Shown here: piece by piece, positions 54,875 to 64,000 of the stretch | Numbering within the stretch: the first letter of the stretch is position 1 | Layout of the letters: each line of letters starts with the position of its first letter | NCBI GenBank assembly: GCA_013416435.1 | Contig: JACCEN010000004.1 | Coordinates: 1-64,000 of the forward strand | Length of the DNA stretch: 64,000 nucleotides | Origin: Alcaligenaceae bacterium | GTDB taxonomy: Bacteria; Pseudomonadota; Gammaproteobacteria; Burkholderiales; Burkholderiaceae_B | Reading direction: 5' to 3' | Notes under the pieces: model-generated | The model's database searches: none | What the model was told of the DNA's origin: nothing | What the model saw: only the letters and a program-made list of their open reading frames with translations | Translations under genes and position numbers: made by a program

Positions 54875-56401
54875 TGTCATGTTGAATAAGCTTGTGGCCT
54901 GGATTTTCTTGAATGCCATCGCGGCGGCTTCCAGCGCTGACGTGCGCAACTGAAGCTGGGCGGTGGCGGCGTAGTAGTCAAGGTCTTCCAGCTTGGAAAG
55001 CTGGTTGGTGTAGCTCAGATGCCGCTGGGCGCCATTGGCGTTCAAGGCGTCCACTTCATTCATGCGAGCGCCCACCGAAGAGCGGACGGTAAGCACATTG
55101 TTGTAGTTGACGTCGATGCGCTGCAGGGCGGTGGCCAGCATGTTCTGGAACTGGGCGCCGCCCGCGGTTCCACCCGTACCGTTCTCAAGCGCCACGATGA
55201 TGCCATCCAGCGTATCGAAGATATTGAGGTCGGTGTTGACGCCATCGGCGGTGGGCTCGATCGTAAACTCGAATCCGCTGTCCGGGGTTGTACCTAAATA
55301 CACTTCAAGGCCTTCATTGGACAGGGACAGCATATTCGTCGCAGGGTCAAAAGAGGCCGTGCTTGTGACCGGATTTCCGTCGAGATCCGAGTAATTGACG
55401 GTGTAGTTCGTGCCATCGTATTCGACCTGATAGCTGGTATTGGGCAAGACTTTAGATGCATCGACCACCTTCGGCGTGCCCATGATGGGCGCGGTCGAAG
55501 GACCGGGAACAGTCGTGGGATACGCGGTGTAACCCGGCGCGCTGACCGGCTCGATCGTGAACTTGTCGCCCGTTGCCGGATTGCCGCCCAGTTCGACCTG
55601 CACCCCGCCCTGCAATGTAATGGTGTTGACCTTCCCGGGAGTGAATCCGGAACCGACGAACTCGTAGACACTGTTGCCGGCGGCGTCCAGGACATCGACG
55701 GAATAAGAAGTGGGCGTGGTGAAATTCACGACGAAGGTATTGCCTACGCCGTAGCCGCCCGGGTCGGTGAGCGTGGGTTTGCCCACGGTGCCGGAGCCCG
55801 TATTGTTCGAATCGGCGCGGGTCAGGTAGCCTTGCGTGCCGGGCGCGGCGCGCCCGAAGATGTCGCTGCCCACATCGCTGCTGGCGATCTGGCGCGTCTG
55901 ATCGGCCTGGATCTTGCGCTGATTGCTGTCGCCCATGTAGACGACCTTGCCGCCGACTTCCTGAAATGGAGACACGTCGCCCTTGGCGCCCGAGAACAGA
56001 TACTGCCCGCTTCCGTCGGTGGCATTGGCCAGACCCAGCAGATTGGTGCGCGCCTCTTTCAGTACGTTGCCGAGTGTGGTGCGATCCACGTCGGACATCG
56101 TGCCGTTGCCGGCCTCCACCAGACGCGTCTTGACGTCCTGCAGCAGCAGGGTCACCGAATTCAAGGTGTTTTCTTCCAGCCCCAGGTTGCGGTTCAGCAC
56201 GCTGCGATTGGCATCGAAGCGCGCATTGAGGCTTTGCGACTGGCTGATGTTCACGGCCTGCGCCGCCGCCAGGGGGTCGTCGGCCGGCGTGACCATGCGC
56301 TGGCCGCTGGCAACCTGCTGATAGATATGCATCAGGTCGGACTGCTGGGCGTTGATGGAGTTCAGACCGGTCTGGAAGAACAAGGAGGAACTGATACGCA
56401 T
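54869..56401 (-). CDS. flgL: Hook-associated protein 3
   Basis: 510 residues, longer than the enteric protein (about 320) because of an inserted middle region (about 190-400, rich in Gly/Thr/Asn with PGYGVGNTFVVNF-like and GGNPATGDKFTIEPV repeats). Conserved ends: MRISSSLFFQTGLNSINAQQSDLMHIYQQVASGQRMVTPADDPLAA by blocks, and C-terminal LSKLEDLDYYAATAQLQLRTSALEAAAMAFKKIQATSLFNM by blocks. Joins hook and filament. Two GxxFTIEP motifs suggest an internal duplication. Confidence 0.94.
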   Translation of the reverse strand: MRISSSLFFQTGLNSINAQQSDLMHIYQQVASGQRMVTPADDPLAAAQAVNISQSQSLNARFDANRSVLNRNLGLEENTLNSVTLLLQDVKTRLVEAGNGTMSDVDRTTLGNVLKEARTNLLGLANATDGSGQYLFSGAKGDVSPFQEVGGKVVYMGDSNQRKIQADQTRQIASSDVGSDIFGRAAPGTQGYLTRADSNNTGSGTVGKPTLTDPGGYGVGNTFVVNFTTPTSYSVDVLDAAGNSVYEFVGSGFTPGKVNTITLQGGVQVELGGNPATGDKFTIEPVSAPGYTAYPTTVPGPSTAPIMGTPKVVDASKVLPNTSYQVEYDGTNYTVNYSDLDGNPVTSTASFDPATNMLSLSNEGLEVYLGTTPDSGFEFTIEPTADGVNTDLNIFDTLDGIIVALENGTGGTAGGAQFQNMLATALQRIDVNYNNVLTVRSSVGARMNEVDALNANGAQRHLSYTNQLSKLEDLDYYAATAQLQLRTSALEAAAMAFKKIQATSLFNMTQ

Positions 56402-56418
56402 GGTCGAAATCCTGAAAA

Positions 56419-58098
56419 TTAGCGCAGATTGAGCAAGGTATCGAACAGCGAAGAACTGACGTCGATCAGCTTGGACGCCGCGCGGAACTGTTCCTGGAAC
56501 TGCATCAGTTGTACGTATTCTTCATTCAGGTTCACGCCTGACACCGCCTGCTGGGCCGAGAAATTCTGTTGGATCAGGGTGGCGGTCGCCTTCGCTTCCG
56601 TGCCATTTTGCTGGGTCAGCACACCCACCTTGTTGACGATCTGGGAGTAGGCTTCGTTGAAGCTCATGGAGCCGTTGCCCAGCGTTTTCTCGGTTTGCAG
56701 CTTCGCCATGGCCAGCGCATTGTCGCCATTGGCGGTGCCGGTTCCCGGCGCCGCCGCGGCGATCTTGGCCGGGTCGGTGATCTCAAGCTTGAGCGTGGAC
56801 CCGGCGGCGCGCGTGGGCTGGATGAGCCAGCGATCCGCCGCTGAGCCGGCCACTGGCGTACCGTCTGCAAGCTGGATGGTGATGCCGCCAACGCTCAGTT
56901 CCGCAGGCACCGTGGTCGGAAAGTCCGCTACGGCCCCGCCCGGAAGCGTGGTGAGCTGAAACGCAACCGGAACACCGGCGGGATCCCGCCGCACGGAAAT
57001 CCGATAATCATCGGCAGTCAACCCATTGACGTCATCGAGCGTTACCGTAACGGTGGGCGCGCCCGCGGAATTGCTGCCCGACGGCAGCACGGTCACGGGA
57101 CCCACGCTGAAGAAATCGGCGGCGGGATCACCCGCCAGGTCGACCCCATTGCCATGCGCCTCATTCATGGCATGGGCCAGCCCCATGGCAAGCCGTCCCA
57201 GATTGTTCTGCACGGTATCCAGGGCCTCATGGCGATACTGGATCAGCCCGGCCAGCTTGCCGCCCGTGATGCGGCTTTCGTCCAGTTCGATGCCGTGCGC
57301 ATTGCCGCTGTTGTCGACGATGGTGTAGGCCACGACCGTGCGCTGCGGATCGTCGGCGGAAGGCTGCGCGCGCAAGGGGTAAACGGTATCCGCCCCGAGC
57401 AGCATCTGGCCATTGCCGATGGACAGGTTGAGTCTGCCGTCCTGTTCGAAGGACTTGACCCCGACCAGTTGGTTCAGCTCGGTCAGCAACTGGTCGCGCT
57501 GATCCAGGAGATCATTGGGCTCGTGCTGCGAAGAGGAGGCACGCGCCTCGACGATCTTGGTGTTGAGGTCGCGAATGCGCACCACATAGCTGTTGACCTG
57601 TTCAACGACGGTCGAGATCTGGGTATTGATATTGCCGCGCTGCTCATTCAAGAACGCATTGGCATCATTGATCTGGCCCACCAGGCTGGCGGCGCGGCCC
57701 AGGAGTTCCTGGCGCGCTGCGCTGTCGGCCGGCTCGGACGCCACGGCCTGAAGGCCGTCGAAGAACTTCTGCAATGCGGGCGTGATGCCCACCGTGCGGT
57801 CGGCAAACAGATTATTGATCTGCACGATTTCGTTGCCGTAGGAGGTGATCGATGCCCCCTTGCTTTGCGCATCGGCCAACTGCTTGTACAGGAAGCCGTC
57901 GTAGGCGCGCTGCACGGTGACCGCCTGGACGCCACGGCCGATGTAGCCTGCGGCGGTTGCCTTGGCCCCCGCCGTCTGCACCAGCACCGTTTGACGGTTG
58001 TAACCTTCCGTCGTGGCGTTGTTGAGGTTGTGGCCGGCCGTTTGCAGGCGGTTCTGCGCCGCATTCATTGCAGAAAGACCCAGGTTGGCTAAGTTCAT
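56419..58098 (-). CDS. flgK: Hook-associated protein 1
   Basis: 559 residues. N-terminal MNLANLGLSAMNAAQNRLQTAGHNLNNATTEGYNRQTVLVQ by blocks and C-terminal SGVNLNEEYVQLMQFQEQFRAASKLIDVSSSLFDTLLNLR by blocks are canonical, with NDANAFLNEQRGNINTQIS and DLLDQRDQLLTELNQLVGV in between. First junction protein after the hook. 17 bases before flgL. Confidence 0.96.
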   Translation of the reverse strand: MNLANLGLSAMNAAQNRLQTAGHNLNNATTEGYNRQTVLVQTAGAKATAAGYIGRGVQAVTVQRAYDGFLYKQLADAQSKGASITSYGNEIVQINNLFADRTVGITPALQKFFDGLQAVASEPADSAARQELLGRAASLVGQINDANAFLNEQRGNINTQISTVVEQVNSYVVRIRDLNTKIVEARASSSQHEPNDLLDQRDQLLTELNQLVGVKSFEQDGRLNLSIGNGQMLLGADTVYPLRAQPSADDPQRTVVAYTIVDNSGNAHGIELDESRITGGKLAGLIQYRHEALDTVQNNLGRLAMGLAHAMNEAHGNGVDLAGDPAADFFSVGPVTVLPSGSNSAGAPTVTVTLDDVNGLTADDYRISVRRDPAGVPVAFQLTTLPGGAVADFPTTVPAELSVGGITIQLADGTPVAGSAADRWLIQPTRAAGSTLKLEITDPAKIAAAAPGTGTANGDNALAMAKLQTEKTLGNGSMSFNEAYSQIVNKVGVLTQQNGTEAKATATLIQQNFSAQQAVSGVNLNEEYVQLMQFQEQFRAASKLIDVSSSLFDTLLNLR

Positions 58099-58201
58099 GT
58101 TTGAATCCGCTTACAGTCGGGCCGGCACGTATGCCGCCCGCGTTTAAATACCTTGTGTCGGGTTAACGACCAGCGGCCCGAAAGCTTTAGCCCGCGCGGG
58201 C

Positions 58202-59191
58202 TCAATCACGGGACGCCAGGCGCTTGCCCGAATCGAAATACGACATGATGGAAATGAGCTTGTCCGAATACTTGGGATCGGTGGCATAGCCCGCTTCCTG
58301 TATGCGCCGCGCGGCGTCCTCCGCCGAGCGGGCTTGCACCACGGCGCCGTAGCGCTTGTTCTGCCTGATCAGGCGCGCATAATCGGCAAAAGACTCCTCG
58401 TAGGAATCGTAGGCGCGGAACGGCTGCTTCACTTTCTGCGGCACGCCGTTTTCGTACTCGGTCGTCATCACATGCACGACCTTGCCCTTCCAGCCGGGAC
58501 TGGCCTTGATCCCGAACAGATTGTGGGACGTGCTGCCGTCCTCGCGACGGATCTCGCTGCGGCCCCAGCCCGATTCCAGCGCCGCCTGGCTCAGTATCAG
58601 CTTTTCCGGCACGCCGCTTTCGCGCGCGGCCACGCGGGCGGCGTTCGACATGCGGCTGACGAAATTCTGTATGTGTTCCGGTGCGCCCTTGATCGCGGAA
58701 TAGATTCTTTCCGTTGCGGGGTTGCGTGTCAGCAAGCCGATCAAAGCGTCGATGGATGGCGCGTCTTCGCGTCGCGATGCACCGATCGATGAACGAAGAC
58801 CGGGGAGGCGCGATTTGGCCAGCTCGGGTGGAGCGGCCTCGCCTTCCGCTTCCGCCGCGCCGCCCCTGGCGCGCCGGATCTGGTCCAGCAAGGCTTGCGC
58901 CAGGCCGATGCCGGGCTTGGACAGGCTCAGGGCCATTTGCTCGTCGGCCATGCTCTGGGCCAAACGGGTCTGGTCGCTGTCGAGCATGGTGGGTGTGGCC
59001 GCCTGCCGGGCCTGCTTGAGCATCTGCTGCAGGAACAAGGCCTCGAATTGTTGGGCGACCTGCTTTTCCTGGTCGGCGCTTGCGCCCTGCGGACCGCTGA
59101 CGCCCTTCTTCAGGCTGTCCAGGCCACGGAAGTCCAGCGCCGAAGGCGTTTGTGCATTTCCGGGCCGCGGGATGTATTGAACAAAGGTCAT
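58202..59191 (-). CDS. flgJ: Rod-assembly protein and peptidoglycan hydrolase
   Basis: 329 residues, the two-domain form. Rod-binding N-terminus (EKQVAQQFEALFLQQMLKQARQA, QSMADEQMALSLSKPGIGLAQALL) and a C-terminal glucosaminidase domain (ILSQAALESGWGRSEIRREDGSTSHNLFGIKA by blocks, VKQPFRAYDSYEESFADYARLI). Cuts the wall so that the rod can pass. Sits between flgI and flgK. Confidence 0.96.
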   Translation of the reverse strand: MTFVQYIPRPGNAQTPSALDFRGLDSLKKGVSGPQGASADQEKQVAQQFEALFLQQMLKQARQAATPTMLDSDQTRLAQSMADEQMALSLSKPGIGLAQALLDQIRRARGGAAEAEGEAAPPELAKSRLPGLRSSIGASRREDAPSIDALIGLLTRNPATERIYSAIKGAPEHIQNFVSRMSNAARVAARESGVPEKLILSQAALESGWGRSEIRREDGSTSHNLFGIKASPGWKGKVVHVMTTEYENGVPQKVKQPFRAYDSYEESFADYARLIRQNKRYGAVVQARSAEDAARRIQEAGYATDPKYSDKLISIMSYFDSGKRLASRD

Positions 59192-59199
59192 GGCCGCGC

Positions 59200-60345
59200 C
59201 TAAATGATTTCCAGGTCCGCGCGCAGCGCGCCGGCGCTCTTCAGATTCTGCAGTATCGACAGCAGGTCCTGCGGGGTCGCGCCCAGCGCGTTCAAGGCGC
59301 GGACCACGTCCGCCAGGTTGGCGCTGGTGCGCACGTGCTGCACGCTGCCGGTATCCGACCGCATCTCGATATTGGTGTTCTCGGTGACCACTGTCTGACC
59401 GCCGGCGAAAGGCGTGTCGGGCTGATTGACCTGCTGTTCACGGCTGATGACGACGGACAGGTTGCCGTAAGCGATAGCCGCCTCTTCTATCATCACCGTG
59501 CGATTCATCACCACCGAGCCGGTGCGGGCGTTGATCACCACTTTCGCGCGCGCCGGCGGCAGCTGCACCTGGGTGTTCTCGACACGGGAGAGAAAGGCGG
59601 TCTGGGCAGCCGGATCAGTGGGCCCGCGAAGCTGGATGACACGCCCGTCCAGCGCCGTGGCGACACCGGAGCCGAACTGCTTGTTCAGCGTCGTGACCAC
59701 ATTCTGCGCGGTCCCGAAATCCGTGTCGTTCAATTCCAGTCGGATGATGCCGTCACGCGCATAGGCCGTGGGAACGCTCCGTTCGACGATGGCGCCATTG
59801 GCGATGATACCGCCGTTGAGCTGGTTGACCTGCACACTGGATCCGCCGGCCTGGGCACCGGCACCGCCCACCAGCAGGTTGCCCTGGGCAAGCGCATAGA
59901 CCTGGCCGTTGGCGCCCTTGAGCGGGGTCATCAGCAAGGTGCCGCCGCGCAGGCTTTTGGCGTTGCCCATGGAAGACACGACGACGTCCAGCGCCTGGCC
60001 GGGCTGGGCAAAAGCCGGCAGGCGCGCGGTCACCATGACGGCTGCCACGTTCTTGACCTGCATATTGGTGCCCTGAGGCACCGTGACGCCCAGTTGCGAG
60101 AGCATGTTCGTCAGGCTTTGCTGCGTAAAAGGCGTTTGCCTGACCTGGTCGCCGCTGCCGTCCAGGCCCACGACCAGACCGTAGCCGATCAACTGGTTTT
60201 CGCGCACGCCCTGGATGGACGCCAGATCCTTGATGCGGTCGGCCTGCGCGGCCGTTGCGGCAAGCCCGCACGCGGCGGCCAGCGCGGCTCGCGACAAGAA
60301 GCGCCGCAACGCAGGAAGACGGAGGTATCGAAACGCGGCCATCAT
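59200..60345 (-). CDS. flgI: Flagellar P-ring protein
   Basis: 381 residues. Signal peptide (ending ATAAQA), then [52 protein letters not shown] by blocks, [53 protein letters not shown] and C-terminal [35 protein letters not shown] by blocks. Periplasmic ring around the rod. Confidence 0.97.
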   Translation of the reverse strand: MMAAFRYLRLPALRRFLSRAALAAACGLAATAAQADRIKDLASIQGVRENQLIGYGLVVGLDGSGDQVRQTPFTQQSLTNMLSQLGVTVPQGTNMQVKNVAAVMVTARLPAFAQPGQALDVVVSSMGNAKSLRGGTLLMTPLKGANGQVYALAQGNLLVGGAGAQAGGSSVQVNQLNGGIIANGAIVERSVPTAYARDGIIRLELNDTDFGTAQNVVTTLNKQFGSGVATALDGRVIQLRGPTDPAAQTAFLSRVENTQVQLPPARAKVVINARTGSVVMNRTVMIEEAAIAYGNLSVVISREQQVNQPDTPFAGGQTVVTENTNIEMRSDTGSVQHVRTSANLADVVRALNALGATPQDLLSILQNLKSAGALRADLEII

Positions 60346-60346
60346 G

Positions 60347-61033
60347 TCAGAACGGAGAAATATTCAAGAAAAAGCGCTGCAGCCAGCCCATGGTCTGGAC
60401 TTCGTCCATCACGCCCTTGCTTCGGAATTCGATCCGGGCGTCCGCCACCTGCGTGGACGAAACGGTATTCGAGCCCGTGATGGAACGTGGGTCCACGACG
60501 CCGGAGAAACGCAAGTGCTCGCTGCCCCGATTGATGGCGATCTGCTTGTCGCCCGCGATCTGGAGATTGCCGTTGGGCAGCACCCCGACGACCGTGGTCG
60601 TCAGCGTGCCCGCAAAGGTGTTGTCGGCACGCGTCGAACCCTTGCCGTCCATCGCGTTACCGCCTTCCACGTCGAAGTTCTGCTTGTCCCCCACGCTGCT
60701 GGGCAGGAAAGCCGGTACGCCGTCCCATCCCAGCGAGGCGCTGCCCGTGCGGTTGGTGGAGGTCTGCACGTTCTTGGCGGCGTTGGTCTTTTCCTGTATC
60801 ACCACCGTCACGATATCGCCCACGTTGCGCGGCCGCCTGTCCTCGAACAAGGGGTAATTGCCGTAGGCCGTGGGCTGGTAGATGGAACCGTTGGCCTCGG
60901 CAGCCGGCATGGACGGCAGAGGGGGCTGCGCGGTCAACGGGCCGGTCACGACCGGCTCGGGCGGCACCAATGCGCAACCCGACGCCACGACCAGCGCCAG
61001 GCAGGAGACAAGACGAAAAACTCGTTTAAGCAT
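60347..61033 (-). CDS. flgH: Flagellar L-ring protein
   Basis: 228 residues. Lipoprotein signal (VASGC), then [40 protein letters not shown] by blocks, [29 protein letters not shown] and [28 protein letters not shown]. Outer-membrane ring; one base before flgI. Confidence 0.97.
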   Translation of the reverse strand: MLKRVFRLVSCLALVVASGCALVPPEPVVTGPLTAQPPLPSMPAAEANGSIYQPTAYGNYPLFEDRRPRNVGDIVTVVIQEKTNAAKNVQTSTNRTGSASLGWDGVPAFLPSSVGDKQNFDVEGGNAMDGKGSTRADNTFAGTLTTTVVGVLPNGNLQIAGDKQIAINRGSEHLRFSGVVDPRSITGSNTVSSTQVADARIEFRSKGVMDEVQTMGWLQRFFLNISPF

Positions 61034-61036
61034 CGA

Positions 61037-61822
61037 TTACAGTTGCGCCAGGCGTGCCAGCATCTGATCGGAGGTCTGGACCGCCTTGCTGTTCATTTCG
61101 TAGGCACGCTGAGTGGTGATCATGTTGACCAGCTCTTCCGCCACGTTGACGTTCGACGTTTCGGTGTACTGCTGCAACACGAGTCCGGCGCCGTCCAGGC
61201 CGGGCTGCCCGAAGTTTGCGGGGCCCGACGCATCGGTTTCCACATACAGGTTCTCGCCCATGCTCTGCAAGCCGGTGGGGTTGATGAAGGTGCTGAGCTG
61301 CAGTTGGCCGATTTCGACATTGGTGCCCACCGCGCCGGGCTGGGTGACCGACACCGTGCCGTCCCGCGCTATCGTGATCTCCAGGGCGTTGTCGGGAATA
61401 TTGATGGGCGGCTGTACCGGATAGCCGCCGGCCGTCACCAACTGGCCGTTCTGGTCCACCTGCAGGCTCCCGTCGCGGGTGTAGGCGAAGGTTCCGTCGG
61501 GCATTTCCACCTGCAGGAAGCCTTTGCCCTGTATGGCGATGTCCAGGCTGTTGCCGGTGTTCTTCAGGTCGCCCTGGGTGTGGATGCGCTCGGTGGCCAC
61601 GGTGCGTGCGCCCGTGCCAAGCTGCAGTCCGGATGGCAACTGATTGGCCGCGCCGACTTGTGCGCCCGGCTGGCGTACGGTCTGGTACATGAGCTCTTCG
61701 AACACGGCGCGCGTGCGCTTGAAGCCGTTGGTGTTGACGTTGGCCAGGTTGTTGGAAATCACATCCATATTGGTTTGCTGTGTTTCCAAACCAGTTTTGG
61801 CGATCCAGAGAGAACGTATCAT
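61037..61822 (-). CDS. flgG: Distal rod protein
   Basis: 261 residues. [47 protein letters not shown] by blocks, [46 protein letters not shown] and the C-terminal [36 protein letters not shown] by blocks. Overall length and sequence match FlgG. Confidence 0.97.
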   Translation of the reverse strand: MIRSLWIAKTGLETQQTNMDVISNNLANVNTNGFKRTRAVFEELMYQTVRQPGAQVGAANQLPSGLQLGTGARTVATERIHTQGDLKNTGNSLDIAIQGKGFLQVEMPDGTFAYTRDGSLQVDQNGQLVTAGGYPVQPPINIPDNALEITIARDGTVSVTQPGAVGTNVEIGQLQLSTFINPTGLQSMGENLYVETDASGPANFGQPGLDGAGLVLQQYTETSNVNVAEELVNMITTQRAYEMNSKAVQTSDQMLARLAQL

Positions 61823-61824
61823 GT

Positions 61825-62568
61825 TTAATTACTCGACAATATGGAATTGGCGCGCTCAGCGTTGGTGCTGGCGTCCTGGATGACCTTCATCTGCAGTTCG
61901 AAGCGGCGGGCGTTGGCGATCATTCCCACCATGGCCTCGGCGGCATTCACATTGCTTTTTTCAAGAAAGCCCGAAACCATGCGTACTTGCGGGTCCTGCG
62001 GCGCGGGCTGGCCATTGGCCGGGCGGAAGACGCCATCGTCGCCCCGGAGCATGTCGGCGGCGGGCGGGTTCACCAGCTTGAGCTGGCCCAGCATCTGCAG
62101 ATCATTGGGGTTGTCGCCGGCACCCAGCGCGGAAATCTGGCCGTCGACCGAAAACGTGATGATGCCGCGCTCCGGCACTTCCACGGGTGCGTTGTCGGCC
62201 GACAGCACCGGGTAGCCTTGCTGGGTCACCAGCAGGTTGTCCTGGTTCACGGCCAGTTCGCCGGCGCGTGTGTAGGCTTCGCCCTGCGGCGTCATCACGC
62301 TGAACCAGCCGTCGCCCGTAATGGCAAGGTCCAGGGCATGGCCGGTTTCCGTCATCACGCCCTGCTGGAAACTGCTGCCGGGGGTGGCCGTCACGGTGCC
62401 GACCCGCGTGGGCAGGCTCTGCTCGCTGACCAGCGGCACGGAACGATAGTGCGCCATCTGCTCGCGAAACCCGGTCGTGCTGACGTTCGCCAGGTTGTTG
62501 CTGATGACGGACTGCTGTTCCAGCACGCGGGCGGCGCCGCCGGCCGCCGTGTAGATGATGCGATCCAT
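61825..62568 (-). CDS. flgF: Proximal rod protein
   Basis: 247 residues. [46 protein letters not shown] by blocks, [32 protein letters not shown] and C-terminal [29 protein letters not shown] by blocks. Typical FlgF order between flgE and flgG. Confidence 0.96.
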   Translation of the reverse strand: MDRIIYTAAGGAARVLEQQSVISNNLANVSTTGFREQMAHYRSVPLVSEQSLPTRVGTVTATPGSSFQQGVMTETGHALDLAITGDGWFSVMTPQGEAYTRAGELAVNQDNLLVTQQGYPVLSADNAPVEVPERGIITFSVDGQISALGAGDNPNDLQMLGQLKLVNPPAADMLRGDDGVFRPANGQPAPQDPQVRMVSGFLEKSNVNAAEAMVGMIANARRFELQMKVIQDASTNAERANSILSSN

Positions 62569-62578
62569 TTATGCCGTC

Positions 62579-63823
62579 TTAGCGCATGGTGATCAAGGTC
62601 TGCAGGAGCTGGTCCTGCGTCTTGATGGTCTGGGCGTTGGCCTGGTAGGTGCGCTGCGCGATGATCATGTTGACCAGTTCCTGGCTCATGTCCACGTTCG
62701 ACTCCTCGACCGCCTGGCCGACAATGGACGCCAGGCCGTTGGTGCCCGGTGTGCCCAGAAGGGGTTGACCCGACTGCGCGGTTTCTACCCAGGCGTTACC
62801 GCCCACGGCCTGCAGGCCTTGCACGTTGGCAAAGTTGGCCAGCACCAGCTCGCCCATTTCCTGGGTTTCGCCGTTGGTGTAGCTGGCGATGATCTTGCCG
62901 TCCGGCGCGATGGCCATGCTGGCATAGGCGCCGGTGGGGTAGCCGTCCTGCTTGAAGGTGTAGCCGAAATCGCCGGCGAACTGGGTTGAATCTTTATAGC
63001 TGATGGGGACAATCAATGGATCAGATCCGGCGATTGCCCCAAAATTCACTGATGTCGTCTCGCTGGCTGCGGTCAGGGTACCGTCGGAGCCGAACGAGAC
63101 GGGAAAGGGACTTGGAGCAGTGGCTACCGGGTCATTGTTGAGCTGGTAATACACGGCCCATTGATTAGTTCCCGTTTTACGGAAATACTGAGTCAGCTGG
63201 TGATCTTTACCCAGCGAGTCATAAACCGTCATACGCACCACATGGTTGTAGCTGCCGGGATCCGGAGTATTGACAGCAGGCGCCGGCAAATTGGTGCCCC
63301 AACCCACTGCAGGCGTCTGTTCAGCCTGATCCAGATTGAATTTGACCCTCACACCGGCTTGCGTGGCATCCGGATGCGTGCCCGTCGCCCGCGGCGCGAT
63401 GTTGCCGCTGGGCACCTGGATGGGCGTAGGCACCGTACCGCGAACGCCGCTGGCCGGATCATCCATGAAACCAGTCAGCCTGTGCCCCTGCGCATTCACC
63501 AGGAAGCCTTCCTCGTTCGCCGAGAACTGGCCGTTGCGCGTGTACATCACGGCGCCGCTGGTGTCCAGGACACGGAACAGTCCGTTTGCGCCATCGATGG
63601 CCATGTCGAACTGGTTGCCGGTGATGGCCACCGTTCCGATGGTAAAGCGCTGATTGACGGCGGCCACCTGCGTGCCCAGGCCGCGGGACGACGCGAAGAC
63701 GTCGGCGAAGGTTGCCGTGGCGCCCTTGAAGCCGACCGTGGCGGAGTTGGCGATGTTGTTGCCGATGACATCCAGATTTTGCGATGCGGCGTTCAAGCCG
63801 CTCAAAGCCTGTCCGAAACCCAT
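62579..63823 (-). CDS. flgE: Flagellar hook protein
   Basis: 414 residues. MGFGQALSGLNAASQNLDVIGNNIANSATVGFKGATATFADVF by blocks, FDMAIDGANGLFRVLDTSGAVMYTRNGQFSANEEGFLVNAQGHRLTG, VYDSLGKDHQLTQYF and C-terminal ESNVDMSQELVNMIIAQRTYQANAQTIKTQDQLLQTLITMR by blocks. Builds the universal joint. The 107-base gap to flgD holds no gene. Confidence 0.97.
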   Translation of the reverse strand: MGFGQALSGLNAASQNLDVIGNNIANSATVGFKGATATFADVFASSRGLGTQVAAVNQRFTIGTVAITGNQFDMAIDGANGLFRVLDTSGAVMYTRNGQFSANEEGFLVNAQGHRLTGFMDDPASGVRGTVPTPIQVPSGNIAPRATGTHPDATQAGVRVKFNLDQAEQTPAVGWGTNLPAPAVNTPDPGSYNHVVRMTVYDSLGKDHQLTQYFRKTGTNQWAVYYQLNNDPVATAPSPFPVSFGSDGTLTAASETTSVNFGAIAGSDPLIVPISYKDSTQFAGDFGYTFKQDGYPTGAYASMAIAPDGKIIASYTNGETQEMGELVLANFANVQGLQAVGGNAWVETAQSGQPLLGTPGTNGLASIVGQAVEESNVDMSQELVNMIIAQRTYQANAQTIKTQDQLLQTLITMR

Positions 63824-63930
63824 GATTTAACCTCGTGTAATGATCTTCAAGTATCTGCTGGAGCCTTTGCAACTGCGAAGGCGCTCGTTTATTGTGTTGC
63901 CTTGGCATGGGCCGCCGACCCATGCCTGAA

Positions 63931-64000
63931 CTACATGATCTTGCGGATGTCCAGCAGCGAATAGCTGCCCGCCAGGCCCAGGTCCAGCTGCAGGCCGGTG
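63931..64000 (-). CDS. flgD: Flagellar hook-cap protein, C-terminal fragment
   Basis: The window ends inside this gene. The last 22 residues (TGLQLDLGLAGSYSLLDIRK and IM) before the TAG at 63931-63933 match the hydrophobic FlgD C-terminus (LDLG..G..SLSDVRxIM). Position directly upstream of flgE supports the call. Confidence 0.75.
   Translation of the reverse strand, partial: TGLQLDLGLAGSYSLLDIRKIM

Overview
The window looks like a chromosomal segment of a GC-rich, motile betaproteobacterium, most likely of the Alcaligenaceae (Bordetella / Achromobacter / Pusillimonas type). The reasons are two Bug-type tripartite-tricarboxylate binding proteins, the arrangement of the flagellar genes, and a histidine-utilisation route through HutF and HutG. 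The assignment is by gene content only; no search was run. A 30-bp palindrome (two GGGGTCAGACCCC-type half sites in inverted order around GTAC or ATGC) recurs at seven places.

Layout: 1-511 is the 3' end of an IS5-family element. 648-2150 is flagellin (fliC), followed by a membrane-bound diguanylate cyclase (2509-4137). 4233-7404 is a small island of four toxin-antitoxin modules in which every antitoxin is open and every toxin is broken, with a two-helix membrane protein of unknown function in the middle. 7431-21526 is one long minus-strand operon: a betaine-type ABC importer, a histidine ammonia-lyase homologue that lacks the Ala-Ser-Gly cofactor triad, a HutC-type repressor, two orphan binding proteins, an ornithine-cyclodeaminase-like protein, and hutU-hutD-hutI-hutF-hutG. 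Two near-identical operators lie just upstream. I read this operon as a pathway for a trimethylated histidine (hercynine, or less likely ergothioneine) that enters the Hut pathway as urocanate; that is an inference.

21748-26563 carries a beta-lactamase-fold lipoprotein, a lytic transglycosylase, a chemoreceptor and a hemerythrin. The rest is mainly flagellar: fliA, flaG, fliDST with a second FliK-like gene and a FlhB-C-like gene (26793-32294); fliE opposite fliFGHIJK-LMNOPQR (32372-44188); and flgD(partial)EFGHIJKL on the minus strand (54869-64000). Between fliR and flgL sit a LysR-controlled catabolic cluster (44292-48930), a large secreted protein of unknown function (49163-51052), both bounded by palindrome arrays, and a chemoreceptor-lipoprotein-chemoreceptor operon (51234-54789).

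The flagellar genes together encode the rod/ring/hook proteins, export gate, switch, filament cap, chaperones and sigma-28. Sigma-28-like promoters precede flaG and fliD. fliD and fliL also share a promoter layout with identical 49-bp spacing. fliH carries an 11-C tract that could phase-vary motility. No tRNA, rRNA or CRISPR array was seen.
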